64,000 bases of DNA from Nageia nagi (taxonomy: Eukaryota > Pinophyta): positions 107,322,001-107,386,000 of the forward strand of contig JBITNC010000001.1 of NCBI GenBank assembly GCA_050084985.1, read 5' to 3'. Shown here in pieces: positions 12,660 to 25,389 of this stretch; position 1 is the stretch's first letter, and every line of letters starts with the position of its first letter. Below the pieces are notes generated by a model. The model was not told where the DNA came from. It ran no database searches and worked only from the letters and a program-made list of their open reading frames with translations. Position numbers and translations under genes: made by a program.

Positions 12660-14830
12660 AATATCATGAAAAAGGGTATCCTCAAGGACTACCCCAACCA
12701 TTGCCTTGTCCGCTAGGACTACTCAGTCGCCTCTACCATCTACTAGTCTCTCCGGTACCCTAACCTGGAGGAGTAGTGCCTACAGATCCTATAGGACTAC
12801 CTGGATGCTGAGCTCTTCATAACTTAGATGAACCAACAACACCTAATGGAGATGCCCAGGGTGTACCACTCATGCTAGGAAAACCTCGTGACCTCTAAGT
12901 CCTACTTGGAGATCCAACTGTGCCCTGTGCACTGCTACCTATCTGATATGCTGAAATATCTATAGGCATATAAGTATCTAGAGGTATAGGATAGTGAGCC
13001 CCTAGAGTAAAAGTTGGAACACCTGTTAGCCACATCTATACTATACCACTATAAAAATCTCACTGTTGACAAATGCCATGACTAAAAACTAAAGGACCAC
13101 CTCCAGAAGTAGATGCTACTCCTAACTAATGAGCCTGAGCTCCCTGTAAAGAGGAATGAGCCTCATCTCTCTCCTATCTGTATCTATCTTGCTCAGCCCT
13201 ATACCTATACATGCATGAGTGGGCTGTGCCAACTGGTATCTTAGCTCATAAATATCTCCTAGCAAAGTATCAATGCTAGGAACCTAGGTAGTAGGATCCT
13301 CCTCGACTTTGCATGCAACCTCTAGGGCAACTCCCTCCTCACCTACACCCGTAGCCTCCTCCTCAAGAGCTAACTCCTTAGGAGCATCTACCATAACCTC
13401 CTCACTAGCAACCTCCTCTCCCATAGCCTTTGCTCCTATAGGCTCCTCACCTACCTCTCCCCCTCCTACTGCTGCACCCAACTCCTTAATAACATCAATG
13501 CATTGATGAATGCATCGAACCTCCAATCCACCCTCTAGGCCATCATCTCCCTCCTCCCACTAGGCCCTGAATGCCTCAGACACCCCAACATCATCCTCCC
13601 TAGTATCATCCTCCAATGATCGCTCCTCCTGAGTAGGATCTAGCTTTGCATAAACCAATGGTTGTACACCATCTACTGAAATAGTGCCCTCACACTGATA
13701 TGGCACTGATGGGGTAGGTACATCCTAAATTAGGCCAAACTGATGGTGCACCCTCTCAAAATGAAAATACTCCAAAAAATTGGCTCGATGACCACTCAAA
13801 ATGCATGATTGTTGAATACCAATAAGCTCAGTTGTAAGCTCTCCCTAGATGGGATACAAATGGTAAGGTCTGAATCTCACTTGATCTGGAATCAAGTGAC
13901 ATATGGCGATAATAGCTCACATCTTGATGAACTCCATTTGATGGGTGAATATAAAAATCATCACACCATCGAACTATGCTAGCCTCGTAATCCAAGTGAT
14001 TACCAAACCCCAGCATTGGCAACCCTAGAGGATGAGCCATAGCTATATGCTCATAAGCCCATGCTTGCAAGGTGATAGTAACTGATAAAGAGGCCCTATG
14101 CCCCTGAGAATAAAAGAATAGCTCCCTATAAATTTGAGCTAACAATGTGGGTGCCCAAGCATACACTATACCATGCTACACCATATCCATAATAATGGGA
14201 AATAATGACCATGAAAACCTCCCACTGCTAGTATCAGGGAGAGCATAACACTATACTAAACTCATCAAGTATGAAAAATGGATCATCCCTACTGATCCTC
14301 CATCTAATATTGGTAATATCAGATGCCACCTAAAATAATCTTAGAAATAATAGTATCAACCCGAGCAGCCCCATACAAATATGAAATAGCAAGTAAAGCT
14401 CCTATTCTATCCACCATAGGCAAAATCCTCTGTCCATGAATGGGGAGTCTATACAATCTATGTATATCCTCCACTGTGACAGTCATCTCCCTTGTCGGAA
14501 GATGAAAAGTGCATGTCACTACATCCCATCTATCTAACAATGCAACCAATAAAGGATACTCCCAATGAATGTGACCCATGTATGGTCCCACTCCAAAACC
14601 AATGGACCTAAGAAAGGTATGATCAGTTGGACCTAGAAGACCTATACCCTCCTGTAGAATCGAGGGATATCTACCTTGAGGCTCAAAGATGTCTCAAACC
14701 TGTGTAAAAATGGCATTTCATACTAAAACATCAATGTTTCTAATAGGTAAGACTCAATCGCCAGTGTTCGCATTCCAAACGTCGGTGACTCTATCATCCA
14801 TTCAGCCTAGGTCGATGACCGAGGCCGAAT
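12660..14830 (-). pseudogene. Plant mobile domain (PMD) gene, main part, antisense within gypsy-1
   Basis: Reads on the minus strand, opposite to gypsy-1. The domain belongs to the PMD family (MAIN/MAIL-like, formerly called aminotransferase-like). Visible blocks in order: ALLDRWDVVTCTFHLPTREM (about 14495-14550), EDIHRLYRLPIHGQ (about 14430-14475), then RWHLILP (about 14325), YALPDTSSGRFSWS (about 14205-14245) and MYAWAPTLLAQIYRELFF (about 14115-14166). Family members of this type usually carry His-Leu-Pro and Leu-Pro-Ile-(Asp/His)-Gly in these places. Several Trp positions are TGA or TAG. The downstream part, 12660-13820, is rich in Gly and Ser codons and stops and is much less certain. PMD genes occur as host genes and inside Gypsy elements; the position before the 3' LTR supports the second. 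Confidence 0.75.
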
Positions 14831-15001
14831 TATAAAAAATTTCATAAAAAATATAAATAAAAGTAGGATTTACAAAATTTATCCAATAGAGACAATCAAA
14901 ATAATTTTTAAATGTCATTCATGGTTTCAATTTTGAAATTAAATGGTTAAATTACAAATTATAAATAAAAAATAGAAAAGAAAGTTATTTCAAAACCCTA
15001 C

Positions 15002-15052
15002 CTCTTCTCGGATAGGTCGAGAACGTCCAGTGGAGCATCTACATGGAGGCAT
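15002..15052 (-). pseudogene. Putative first exon of the antisense PMD gene
   Basis: A start codon at 15052 opens MPPCRCSTGRSRPIREE, a basic N-terminus typical of PMD and transposon-associated proteins, followed at once by a GTAGGG splice donor at 15001. The main coding part resumes near 14800 after a possible intron of about 200 nt. The acceptor is inferred (an AG near 14807). Confidence 0.5.
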
Positions 15053-15744
15053 GGTGATTGTAACGAATATCAACAGCTGGAAATCAATGAGATCACAACA
15101 AAAACTAGTTCTAGTTGATAATGAAAGTAACAGCTAAAAAGAAATGAATAAGAAAAAGTTAAAACTTTTTCTTTTTGAAACACCCGACGACTGTAACTAA
15201 ACGCTGACGACTTGAAGACAGACACCAACGACTGCCACTAAATGCTGATGATTGGAAGTAAAATTCCATGTTTGGGAATAGCCATAAGAATATTAAAAAT
15301 TTCTCAAAATAACCTTGAATTGATCAAGAAAATAAAAAAAGATAAAATCTGATGTATCATTGTTACAGGAGATCATCTTGAAACCCCATTGTCGGGACAA
15401 AGGACAACACCATCAAACTCATATACTAAAGAGGACTTATATGGTACATGTGCACTTAGACATGCAAAATGACATAATAGAAATGTCATGCAACTATCAC
15501 ACAAGCTCAACACATCATCATACCGAAAACAGTCACTTTTGAAGTATATTCAAATTTGTTTTTAAAACTACATCAAATGTAAAATGAAAACACATTTTAT
15601 CATAATTTGATAAATCAAAATTTTGATTCATCTAAGAAATTGATTCAAAACTTATATCATAAAAAAGCAACAATAAATAATCAAGTGACAAAGCTTCCCA
15701 TTCTATATTTTTGAAATTATCAACCGTATTCTCGGTTGATAATT
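15053..15744. other. Region between PMD gene and polypurine tract
   Basis: No gene recognised. Probably holds the promoter of the antisense PMD gene. Repeated CGAC-type words occur at 15184-15250 and again in the LTR near 15965-16035. A short hairpin (ATCAACCG / CGGTTGAT) lies at 15719-15738 next to the polypurine tract. Confidence 0.4.
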
Positions 15745-15759
15745 CAAAAAGGGGCAAAA
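15745..15759 (+). promoter_or_regulatory. Polypurine tract of gypsy-1
   Basis: CAAAAAGGGGCAAAA directly before a TG start (TGTAGACACC). This is the primer for plus-strand synthesis and sits as expected at the 5' edge of a 3' LTR. Confidence 0.75.
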
Positions 15760-16660
15760 TGTAGACACCTAAAAATGTCCCTTTTTAACTAGTAAACATT
15801 GAAATAATCATAATTCTTCATGACAATATAAAATAAGTTTAAAAAACCATATTATTGGATAGCTCCCATCGAGTACATGTAAAATGAGTGGTCACATGAC
15901 TCTTTTTAGGTAAAATTAGCTATTTGGCGGTCATTTTAATATTGTTACAAAATTGAAAACTAGTCGCCAGCGACCCAAAATAGTCACCGATGTTTGAAGG
16001 TGATCGTCGACATTCTCTTGGTAATCACCGATGACTCTATAACAGCTGAACAAGAAACCAAAATAGCAAGGGAAAGTTGAAATGTTTCATTCTTCCAAGA
16101 TGATGTGGATAGAGGGGGTCAGTTACAACCTATGGTAGCTTTTCACTTCCCCTTACCAGCCTTGGAACATCTCACCCTAAATCTATAAATACAAGCCAAT
16201 ACAAGGCAATAAAGGGAGAATCTTGACCCATTTTTGAAGTAGGGTAATGTTGCCAAAATCTTGTGAGCTCATACCTTTTATTGTTTTATGCTAGTTTCAA
16301 TTCAATACATGTCATACATAGATGCTTTGATGTTATTGTCTTTTGCATGTGTGTAGGATTTATAGGTTGTCCATATCAAGGAGAGAAGCAAGCAAATCAA
16401 AAACAATGAAGATCTAATACCTTCATTTTGGCAAATGGCATTTGTAAAAGTCCCTTCCAAGGGCAAATTGTAGTTTGGGCTAAAAATCAATATCAATTTA
16501 TAATTACAACATTTCTATCTATTTTACATAATTTGAGGTTCAGTAAAGATTTAAGAATAATTGTATTTCATGTTATTCTACATCCCAGCTCTATTTTCAC
16601 TACAACACATATCAATGGTTAGTTGATACTCAAGTGGGTTAGATTTATAACTTCCTAGGT
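15760..16660 (+). repeat. 3' LTR of gypsy-1 (start only, interrupted)
   Basis: Begins TGTAGACACC after the polypurine tract and has a TATA box (TATAAATA, 16184-16191). The far end is not seen because gypsy-2 is inserted at 16661; it may continue from 39231. No second copy is in the window, so the call rests on the tract, the TG start and the TATA box. Confidence 0.6.
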
Positions 16661-17835
16661 TGTAATGCATCCACCTATTCTTGATAGCATTTTCACCTAT
16701 TCAACATCTAAAATACTAAAATTTTAGACCTAATTTTCTTTTTTGATTAGTTTAAACACTCCAATGATCTAGGAATGGACCAGATGATCCACATGAGCTT
16801 GTCAACATTGCTAGCTAGTCAATACCCACATGGTAGGATTGGTTAATATTTGGATTAACAAACATTGATCAAATATTCTTGGGTGTTCACTCCACAACAC
16901 TCATCCCATTTAGGAGATGCCTTATATGTGATCCCACCATTTTTGCTTCACGAACTATGGAATAGACATTTTGGACATGATGTAGTGGTTTTCTACTCAA
17001 GGCCCATATCACATGAGAGAATGTACATCCATTAGGTTACACATCCTCACCCAATGATAACCCTTCAACTCATAGGAGAATATAGTTTATCTTAGAAAAA
17101 ACTTCCTTATGAGTGGGTAAGCATCATCGTCAATGGAATAGTTATCATACTCCTATGTGCTAAAATGCAACTAGTATGACTAATAAATTACCCTAACTTG
17201 ATAATCATAGTTTTATAAATTGTTACCCTCATATGACACCCTTTCAAGGATAAGAGACACTAGACTACCCATATATATTTAATAGGCCTAGCATGGGGTC
17301 TGACATCCCTGTGTCCATATCTTAGTGAGCCATGGATATTGAAATAATACCCTTGATTGGTTTGTATAGTCTAATTAATTTTAATCAAGGTTATAAAATA
17401 AAATCACCCATGACTTATTGATACTAAAATAATTGATCTCCATTCAATTATCATATGTAGGAAGATTCAATACCAAGCTTGTTTAGGAAGTCACACAATA
17501 TATCTAGGAGTACTACAATTATCCCATATGCATGGTACTATATATTTAATACTACTTTATAAAAATTTTCATGCTAGATTTTACCAACATACCTTGAAAT
17601 GAAACTAGGGTCAACTACTTCTAAAAAAAAGTACAATGCAAAGTGGTCCTTACTCAAGGTATATTCCTTTTGATTTTTGTTTTGCAAGGGAGGTTCAAAT
17701 AACAAATATTCTACATTGAATCTATCAAAAATTTCCCTTTTTCATCTATTTGATTCCTTTAGGGTTTTTATTTAAACCTAGGTTACTTCTAGTTTATTTT
17801 CCACCTTTGTTGATTCAATATTACTCATAAAATCC

Positions 17836-17931
<96 letters not shown>

Positions 17932-20627
17932 TATATAGGGTTTACCATCAAACCCATCTCTTTAACTCGAACAACTATTCCTAAGAACATTATTGATCCT
18001 AATTAAATCTTAAGTCTTCTCTCTTTATTTGTTGATGGAAAATAACCCTTGGGTAGTTCTCATCTTATCAATATTACCCTAATCCCATTTATTCCTATTT
18101 TAATCCCTATAAATACTCAAGGATCTATAGGACCATCTTAATTATTTTCAACTTATTTTTAGGGTGTAAAATAAATTCCTTCACCTAATTGAGTTGGGGT
18201 ATGTCTTTATTAGGGCTACCTTTATGAGTTTTACTTACCCTAATAATTAAGCTTCTAATTATAGGTTTTGATACAATTGTTCCAAGTTCCATTTGATCAT
18301 TCATTACAAAAATAATACAAATCCTAAGGTTTTGGTTTCATTTTAGTTTATCCTTTTATTTAGTACTACTAAAACATTCTTCTTGTATTATGAATATTCT
18401 TTATATAATGTGAGTTATGTTTTATCTTGAGGCCATTATAGAATAATAGGATTCACACTAATGAAAAATAGAAGACTACAATTATCAATTTAGAGAGCAC
18501 ATTCTACTTGGATTTTTTGTTTTATGTGGAGATACTAGGGATGTCTCATTAAAGTCCTAAGTATGATTTGATAAATAAAGATGTCATTTGTTACCATTGA
18601 ATCCATATTACTTCACAATTCTCATTAACTTCCTTCATATGGAATTATATTTGGAATTATTACTTTAAAATTTAAGAGGACTTAATAAGAACATACAAAA
18701 GAGTATATTGTACCCATTTAATTAAACCTTAAAATATTTCAAGAAGTTTCCATCAAACTTACATCACATAAAAATATTACATGATGATATCAAGTACATA
18801 GAATTAGATCAACCCTTAGTATTTACAAGAGGGTTACCTTATAATATATGTATATATATTTTGGAGAATAAATTACATGGTGGATAAATTAAAACTTGTT
18901 TTTAAAGAGTTTTCAATGCATATTTTTCCTTGATGTAGATCCTCCCATCTTCATCTTTCGAGCTCCTCCCAGGGACACAAAAGTATTGGTTCAAGTACTA
19001 ATAAGGTTAGGAGTTTGAGTATTAGGATAACCCTCTTCTTACTTATCACCATTATGTAAATGCATTTTAACTATATGAAATTTAACTCTTTAAAATCATT
19101 CTATGAACCTTAGGCAGTTTTAGGTCCATTCTAAGACTACCTCCCTTCCTCAGTTGTAGGTAAATCTTTTAAAATTTAATTTGATAGTTTTAATCAAAAT
19201 AAAATCATGCTTCAAATATTAATTTCTCATCATTACATTTTATTGCAATTTAATAATGTATAAATTTACTATCTATACTAACTTACACTTCCATAAATCT
19301 TATTAAATTTTGAGAACTTTATTTTCTCACCTTATACTAAATTTTAACAACAAATTTATCTTACTAAAGTAACATCAATTATCCTATAGTAATAATGATT
19401 TAATATGGTATATAAAAGAAAAGAATTTAACTAAACCTTATCCATTAAATTGAAAATGATAAATAATAAATTATTCACCCTTTCAAGACAAGGGTACAAG
19501 CTTCACATGCAAACTTTCAAATAAAATAATAATATGTCTCTTAACAATAATAATGTTAATGCTAGAAATAAAACACACTAATATGAATTCATAAACCTTT
19601 AATATACATTATTTTCTTCAAATAATACCAAGTAATAACCAAGTAATATCAAATAATCCTTATCTTAGTAAGGCATTGTGTAAAAACTAAAAAGGAAAGT
19701 GCTTGGACTTGAGAGAGGGGGCTTCTCTTCTCCATGAAGCTTTAAAACCAAATATTGAGAATAAAATAATGAGATAGTAGTGTGGTAGTTTTTCCTAATA
19801 TTCCTCCCTTATTTATTGCTAAGGTAGCTATAATGATTCCAAATAAATGCCCACTCATCCCTTCAATAAGTTTTATGGAGAAAGATGTAGATATTTTATT
19901 TCTTTGTGATGTAGGTGTCAATTAAATTTATTGATAAGTGTGGTGATATGAACTACTTTGGACTCTTTCATATTAACTTATAAATTAAGGTTAATTATTT
20001 CCCATACCTAAAACAAAGAAACAAAGCAAGTGGGGATCATATCTCAATTATTATAACTAAATACCAAAATACCTTGTAACATCCAAAAAGTGACACTAGT
20101 TCTTTCTAACTAACACTTTTGAATTTCACCTCATTTTACTAAAAATCATAAGTAAAAATTCAAATTCAAAAGAATGGAATATTATTTTTCCTTTTCAAAA
20201 TAAGTTTCAAAAATGCATAGCAAATTTTTAATACTTATTTTACCTACTGTGATCCCTTCATCCTGCATGGTAAAGTCATTAGTGAACACACACATATCCA
20301 ATCATGCTTAACAATTTTGTCATGTATATGTATGATCTATGATGGTCTTTAGGTTTTGTTAGTGAACCAATGCCTATCATTTCCTCACTCTTACCCTTAT
20401 GTTCCCATCACTAACTCACCCTTGGTATTTTGGGTCTTTATCCATACTTTCCATCTTGAATCAACCTATAACTTGTGTCATAAAATATCAAAGCTAGCAT
20501 CAAATTGACATAAATAAAGCATATCTCTATTCAAATTTAGTCACCACATAACATAATTCAATCTTAATTTGATTATAATCCTCAATGGTACTCAAGCCTT
20601 AACAATGCAATTAGTTGGATCATTACA
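16661..20627 (-). repeat. Left (3') LTR of gypsy-2
   Basis: 3967 bp, starting TGTAATGCATCC and ending TCATTACA on the plus strand. It matches the right LTR along its length, apart from a long (AT)n run at 17838-17930 that is only about 12 bp in the right copy, and the insertions of the right copy. Confidence 0.9.
17838..17930. repeat. (AT)n microsatellite
   Basis: About 90 bp of nearly pure AT dinucleotides. The same place in the right LTR (about 35595) has only a short run, so it expanded after insertion, or shrank in the other copy. Confidence 0.95.
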
Positions 20628-20629
20628 TA

Positions 20630-20645
20630 CTACCCCCCTTAAAAG
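20630..20645 (-). promoter_or_regulatory. Polypurine tract of gypsy-2
   Basis: Minus strand reads CTTTTAAGGGGGGTAG just before the TGTAATGATCC start of the 3' LTR. Confidence 0.8.
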
Positions 20646-20736
20646 AAACACAATCCCCTATTTTATTAAATAAAATCATAATAGAATCATAAAGTCTTGA
20701 AAATGCTTCACATAATCATTTAAAAAAATAAGAAAA

Positions 20737-20976
20737 TTATCTTTTCATGGTGAGTTCATCTTCCCAAGTGGAAGATAATTCGAAATAATTATCCCATTGA
20801 ACCAAACATTCATTAATCTCCTGATTTTTTAGTTTCTTAGTTATAAAAGCTAGGATCTTATTAGGTAGAACTTCAATAGCATGAGGGTTCAACATCCACA
20901 AATTAGAGAAATCCAACACATGAGAAGGGTCAGTAATGTACTTTCTCAAGAGAGAGACATGAAAGACATCATGCAT
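20737..20976 (-). pseudogene. Integrase tail and chromodomain of gypsy-2
   Basis: Minus-strand frame of 79 codons ending 92 bp before the polypurine tract. It begins with MHDVFHVSLLRKY, the usual join of integrase to chromodomain, and continues with ILAFITKKLKNQEINECLVQ and WDNYFELSSTWED. The Trp-Glu near the end matches the family pattern (A/S-T-W-E). Chromodomains of such elements steer insertion to marked heterochromatin, consistent with the repeat-rich setting. It is in a different frame from the integrase core. Confidence 0.8.
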
Positions 20977-21199
20977 TTTTGATAAACTTTATGGTAAAGC
21001 AAGTTTCTAGGTAATTGGATTATTATTTTCAACTATATAAAAAGTACCAACAAATAAAGGATCCAATTTCTCAAGGAGTTCTCTTGAGATCGACTTTGTC
21101 AATTGATAGATTCCTTCAACTTTATTTGAATGGAATTCAATTATTTATCCATTTTTTTAATAGCTCATGCTAGATCAGCACCTGATCCTCTGAATTATT

Positions 21200-22060
21200 T
21201 CAAGATAAAGGAGTCCTACATCTCCTTGTATAGAGAGTCTCAAAGGGATCCATTCCCAAAAATGAATGATATCCATTAATATAAGTAAATTTGACTACGT
21301 AGAGACAAGCCTCCCATTTAGCCTTTTGCTCCATACAATACATTTTGAGCATATACTCAAGGAATCTATTCACTTATTTAGTCTTCTTATATTTCTTGGG
21401 GTGATATGCTAAACTCATATCAAATTTCATTCCCAATGCCTTGTGTAATGATTTCCAAAAGGTGAAGGTGAACTTAGAATATCTATCTGATATGATCACC
21501 TTTGGAAATCCATACAATCTATATATTTCATGGAAAAACTTATTTTCTACTATCAAGACATTATTAATGATGTTACCAGGTATAAAATGTTCTACCTTGG
21601 TCAATCTATCAACCACTACTAGAATTGAGTCATGATAGAACTTGGTTTTTGGAAAATCCATAATAAAATCCATCAAAATCACTTGCCATTTATGCGTAGG
21701 AACATCATGTGGATACAAATATCCACCTATATGTTGATGTTTTACCTTCAATTTATGACATTCAAGGCATCTTGCCATAAATTTTGCTATGTCCTTTTTC
21801 ATTCCATACTAATAAAATCTCTATTTTAGGTCTTATCTTATCTTCATAACTCTTGGATGTTTTGCATATAGGGGAAGATGAGATTTTTGCATGATAAAAC
21901 TTCTTAAATTTTCCTTTTTTGGATGACTAATCTATCCTTAAAATAAATAATTTCATATTTTTCAATAAAATCTTGGGATGAGGGGGTACCTTTCCTTATC
22001 AATTCTTGGATGGATCCATAATATGGGTGTACTTGATATAAAACTTTTACATGGTCAAAC
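21200..22060 (-). pseudogene. Integrase core of gypsy-2
   Basis: Best preserved at 21374-21802. It contains CLECHKLKVKHQ (end of the zinc-binding HHCC domain), MDFIMDFPKT (first Asp), DRLTKVEHFIP, and IISDRYSKFTFTFWKSL (second Asp). The block with the catalytic Glu (normally QTDGQTERVN) is changed to KKYKKTK followed by a stop at 21374, so the Glu is lost. The downstream part to about 21200 and the upstream part to about 22060 are recognisable only in fragments. Confidence 0.8.
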
Positions 22061-22149
22061 AAGTCAAAGTGACTTCTTATCATGGAATTAACATATCATC
22101 TATGGATCAGAGCACCTACCATTTTATTTTATTTTCCCTTGATGTACTC

Positions 22150-22500
22150 AATGAAAAAATCATATTTAGCTAGGAATTCCATCCATCACCTTTGCTTAGC
22201 ATTTATATCCGATTGAGTAAATAAATACTTCAAACTTTGGTGATCCATTTCAAGTTTGAAAGGCTTTCTTAAAAGATAGTTTCTCCACATTTTGAGTGCA
22301 TGGACTACAACTACCAAATCAATATCATGATTTGCATAATTTAGCTCATGTATTTTCATTTTTCTAGATTCAAATGCTACTTGATTTCCATTTTGTGATA
22401 ACACACCACCTTGAACTTTTAGTGAAGCATCTATACATACTATAAAATCATCATGTGCATTAGGAATAATGAGAACTAGTGTTGTGGTAGGCTTTTATAT
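22150..22500 (-). pseudogene. RNase H of gypsy-2
   Basis: Minus frame of 72 codons at 22186-22404 with VAFESRKMKIHELNYANHD, VVVHALKMWRNYLL and FKLEMDHQSLKYLFTQ, all standard Gypsy RNase H blocks. A different frame from the RT implies an indel between them. Confidence 0.8.
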
Positions 22501-23570
22501 CAAATATATGAAAGCTTTATCATACTTTTCTATCCATTTGAACACCTTATTCTTTTTCTCTAGACTAGTGATAGGATTGGCTATCTTTGAGAAATCTTTG
22601 ACAAACCTTCAATAGTACCCAGCTAATCCCTTAAAACCCCTTTTCTTAGTCACATTTGTTGGCATAGACCAACTCATTATTTCTTCCACTTTCTTGGGGT
22701 CAACTAAAATTCCTTCTATAGAGATAATGTGGCCTAGATACTGAATTTGGGAAATATAGAAGTCACACTTTGATAGTTTTCCATATAATTATTTTCTTCT
22801 CAACACCTCTAGAGCTAACCTTAGATGATGACTATGTTCCTCCTCATTCTTTGAGTACATGAGGATATCATCTAGAAATACTAACACAAACTTGTTTAAG
22901 TATTCTCGATAGAAACTATTCATCAAGTTCATGAATGCTATAGGAGCATTTGTTAGCCTAAAAGGTAATAAAATAAACTCATAGTGTCCATATCTAGTTT
23001 TAAATGCTATATTATGGGTGTATGATCCATTAATTCTTAATTTATGGTACCTAAATATAAAATATATCTTAGATAAAATAACAACATCCTTGAGTTGGCC
23101 AAAAAAATCATTAATTCTAGGTAGAGGTTACCTATTCTTGATGGTGACCTTATTCAACATTGTATAATCAATACAAAATCTTAAAGTTTCATATTTATTT
23201 TTCATAAACAACATAGAAGTCCCCATGGTGACACACCAAGTTTTATAAATCCTTTCTCTAATAAATCTTACAACTATACCTTGAACTCCTACATCTCAAT
23301 GGTATTCATTCTGTATGGAGTTCTATAAATAGGTTCTACTTTGGGTACTAGGTCTATTGAGAAATCAAATTCTCATTTTGGGGGTAAATTAGGTAGATCT
23401 TCAAGGAATACATCTTTGTATTCTCTTAATATAGGGTACTTATTTAACAATTCTAGCTCCTCCAATTCCTTAACTTTAACTACATAAATCATCTCCCTCT
23501 TCCTTATGCTTCTTTTAAGTTGCATGGTTGTGATCAAATAGGGTTCAAAATATCCTTGATCACTGTACAC
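22500..23570 (-). pseudogene. Reverse transcriptase of gypsy-2
   Basis: The N-terminal part (23373-23570) has LLNKYPILREYKDVFLEDLPNLP, the usual start of the domain. The catalytic box reads FLDD at 22867-22878. Other blocks (the fingers with the PPS/T tract near 23200-23290, and the thumb near 22700) are visible between stops. No single frame is open throughout, so this is a decayed gene. Confidence 0.75.
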
Positions 23571-23612
23571 CCTATATAAATTTTGAGATACATTGATGTA
23601 TTCTACCCATAT

Positions 23613-24002
23613 TTAATAAAATTTGATTAAAGCTTTATGGGACATCAACCAATCCATGCCTATGATGATATTGTAAGAGGCTAGGGGAACCACATATAAA
23701 TCCCACACAATAAACTGCTTGGATAATTCTATTTTGATATCCCTAAAGCATTTTCTAATAAGGTATTTTTGACTTGATCCAAACTCCACTTGCAACCCAT
23801 TTTCTAAACATTTTGGTGCCTTTGACATGTCCTTAACTAAGGAATTTGAAATAAAACTATCTATAGCATCACAATCTATCAAACCTCCAAAAGATTTATC
23901 AAAAATTTTATCACAAATTTGAAGAGGTGTGGTTTGTCCTCTAGTATGTATTGATCTGGTAGCTACAAAGATTTGATGTTCTTTAGGTGGATCTATCTTC
24001 AT
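23613..24002 (-). pseudogene. Protease of gypsy-2
   Basis: 129-codon minus frame. The region of the active site reads LIDCDAIDSFISNSLV where the family has a D-S-G or D-T-G triad followed by A/T-x-S-F-I. Here Asp-Cys-Asp stands in the triad place, so it is not catalytic. The second block LASYNIIIGMDWL is intact. Confidence 0.8.
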
Positions 24003-24941
24003 GGGACATTGATTACCATAATGAGCTCCACCATAATTTTAACATCCATCTTGAGGAGCTTTCTTTTGTTCTAGGAACTTGTCTCTAGGTGCATTTTGAT
24101 TGCCTCTTTAATATGGAAACCCTTGACCATGGTTTCTGAAGCCTTGGTTTCCATTCCCATGGTTATGATTTTTCTTGTGAAATTGCTAATTCCTTTTTTT
24201 AAAATCCTTATTCTTATAACCCTTATTTCCAAATGGCCTCTTCTCAACTTTGGAGGGATTACCATCCTTGTAACCATAATTATATTCCTTGATCTTCTTG
24301 TTGCTTATATACTATGCTTGATTCTTTACACTATCACTCTTCCAATAGATCTCCTTATCTTTTTCATTTTGAATCTTATAGTTCACAAAGGTATTCTTAA
24401 TACCCAAATTGCTTTCTTTCCTTTTAGCAAATTCATACACCTCTTTAAGCATTTTAGGGTTTAGTATGTTTACCACAATCTTAATATTGGGATCTAACTC
24501 CACAAGGAATATATGGACCTTCATGTGATTCTTATCTTTTGGGACATATTTGAGTAGCTTAACAAATCTTTGATGGTAGCTCTGAACACTCATGGATCCT
24601 TGCTGAAGAGTATAGTATTCCTCATACTTTTTATCATAATAAACTTGAGGAATGAATCTCTTATGAAATGCTGCAATAAATTCTAGCCACTTTAGGTATT
24701 GGATCCTATGCTTAATCTTGTATACATTCCACCACTCTAGAGTAATATCCTAAAAATGGTATGTAGCCCATCCTATTTTTATATTTGATGATAAGTTTTT
24801 CATCAATAAGTAGGTTTCTACTTCTTCTAACCATACTTCTACTTGTTCACCTTCTTGCTTACCATTAAATTTTAGAATTTGAGCTTTTGTATGGTTCATA
24901 ACAAGTCCTTGCTCAATTGTTTCTTGAATTTGGATGTCCAT
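24003..24941 (-). pseudogene. gag of gypsy-2
   Basis: Starts at 24941 (MDIQIQETIEQG). The gag domain spans about 24310-24850 with VEVWLEEVETYLL and SVQSYHQRFVKLLKYVP. A stop lies at 24750-24752 and others near 24312. The zinc knuckle close to 24010-24055 is damaged: the first Cys is followed by a stop and the second Cys is Tyr, leaving GGAHYGNQCP. Tyr for Cys fits TGT to TAT. Confidence 0.75.
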
Positions 24942-25389
24942 CCTTTCAAGTATTGCTTATCCTAGAATAGGTTCTTATCTTGTAGGTTCAACCCATTTAT
25001 TTAGCAAATTGTTTATTAACTCTTGTTTCTCCACCATCTGCTCTTATAATCTCAGGATGGCTTCTTCTCCTTCATTGTTTTAGGTGGATCAATTGGATGA
25101 ATTTTCACCATTATTGTTGGGAATCCTTCTATTGGGATTCCTCATTATTCTATTTCTTACATTCCATCTCATAATATGTCTTTGGTTTTCCCTAGCTTTG
25201 ATATTCACGGGAATGCCATTTTTGACATCTTATCATAGGTTTCCTAAAGCTCTTGTCACATGTCTTGGGATTACCATAATTTATATCCACCAAATTGTGT
25301 TATTATTAGGATTAAGCATACTCATCTTGATCTCCTAAACACTTACAACCAAATAATTATGGACCATATGCCTGAGAGTTTTAACTTGA
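24942..25389 (-). other. 5' untranslated region of gypsy-2
   Basis: Between the primer-binding site and the chosen gag start. The complementary strand has an 84-codon open frame (25084-25338) with no similarity I recognise, which I treat as chance. Confidence 0.5.

Larger units (their letters stand above)
1..16660 (+). mobile_element. Tat-type Ty3/Gypsy retrotransposon, gypsy-1 (left end outside window)
   Basis: A single large degenerate element. In order: non-coding leader, gag, protease, RT, RNase H, a second archaeal-type RNase H, integrase, an extra sense ORF, an antisense PMD gene, a polypurine tract and the beginning of a 3' LTR. The dual RNase H and the RT wording (RDLNKTCPKDDFPLP) place it in the Tat group of plant Gypsy elements. 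The 5' LTR is not seen and presumably lies left of the window. The right edge given here is where gypsy-2 inserted; the rest of the LTR may resume at 39231, but this cannot be confirmed. Coding is broken by many stops and at least three frame changes, so the copy is dead. Confidence 0.85.

Noticed and set aside
13284-13526. Gly/Ala/Glu-rich and Ser/Thr/Pro-rich overlapping open frames
   Set aside because: Low-complexity frames in the decayed 3' part of the PMD gene; neither matches the PMD frame or a known family.
24096-24464. Open frame of 122 codons on the plus strand
   Set aside because: It is opposite to the gypsy-2 gag and rich in Ile, Leu and Phe, as expected from the reverse of an AT-rich gene.
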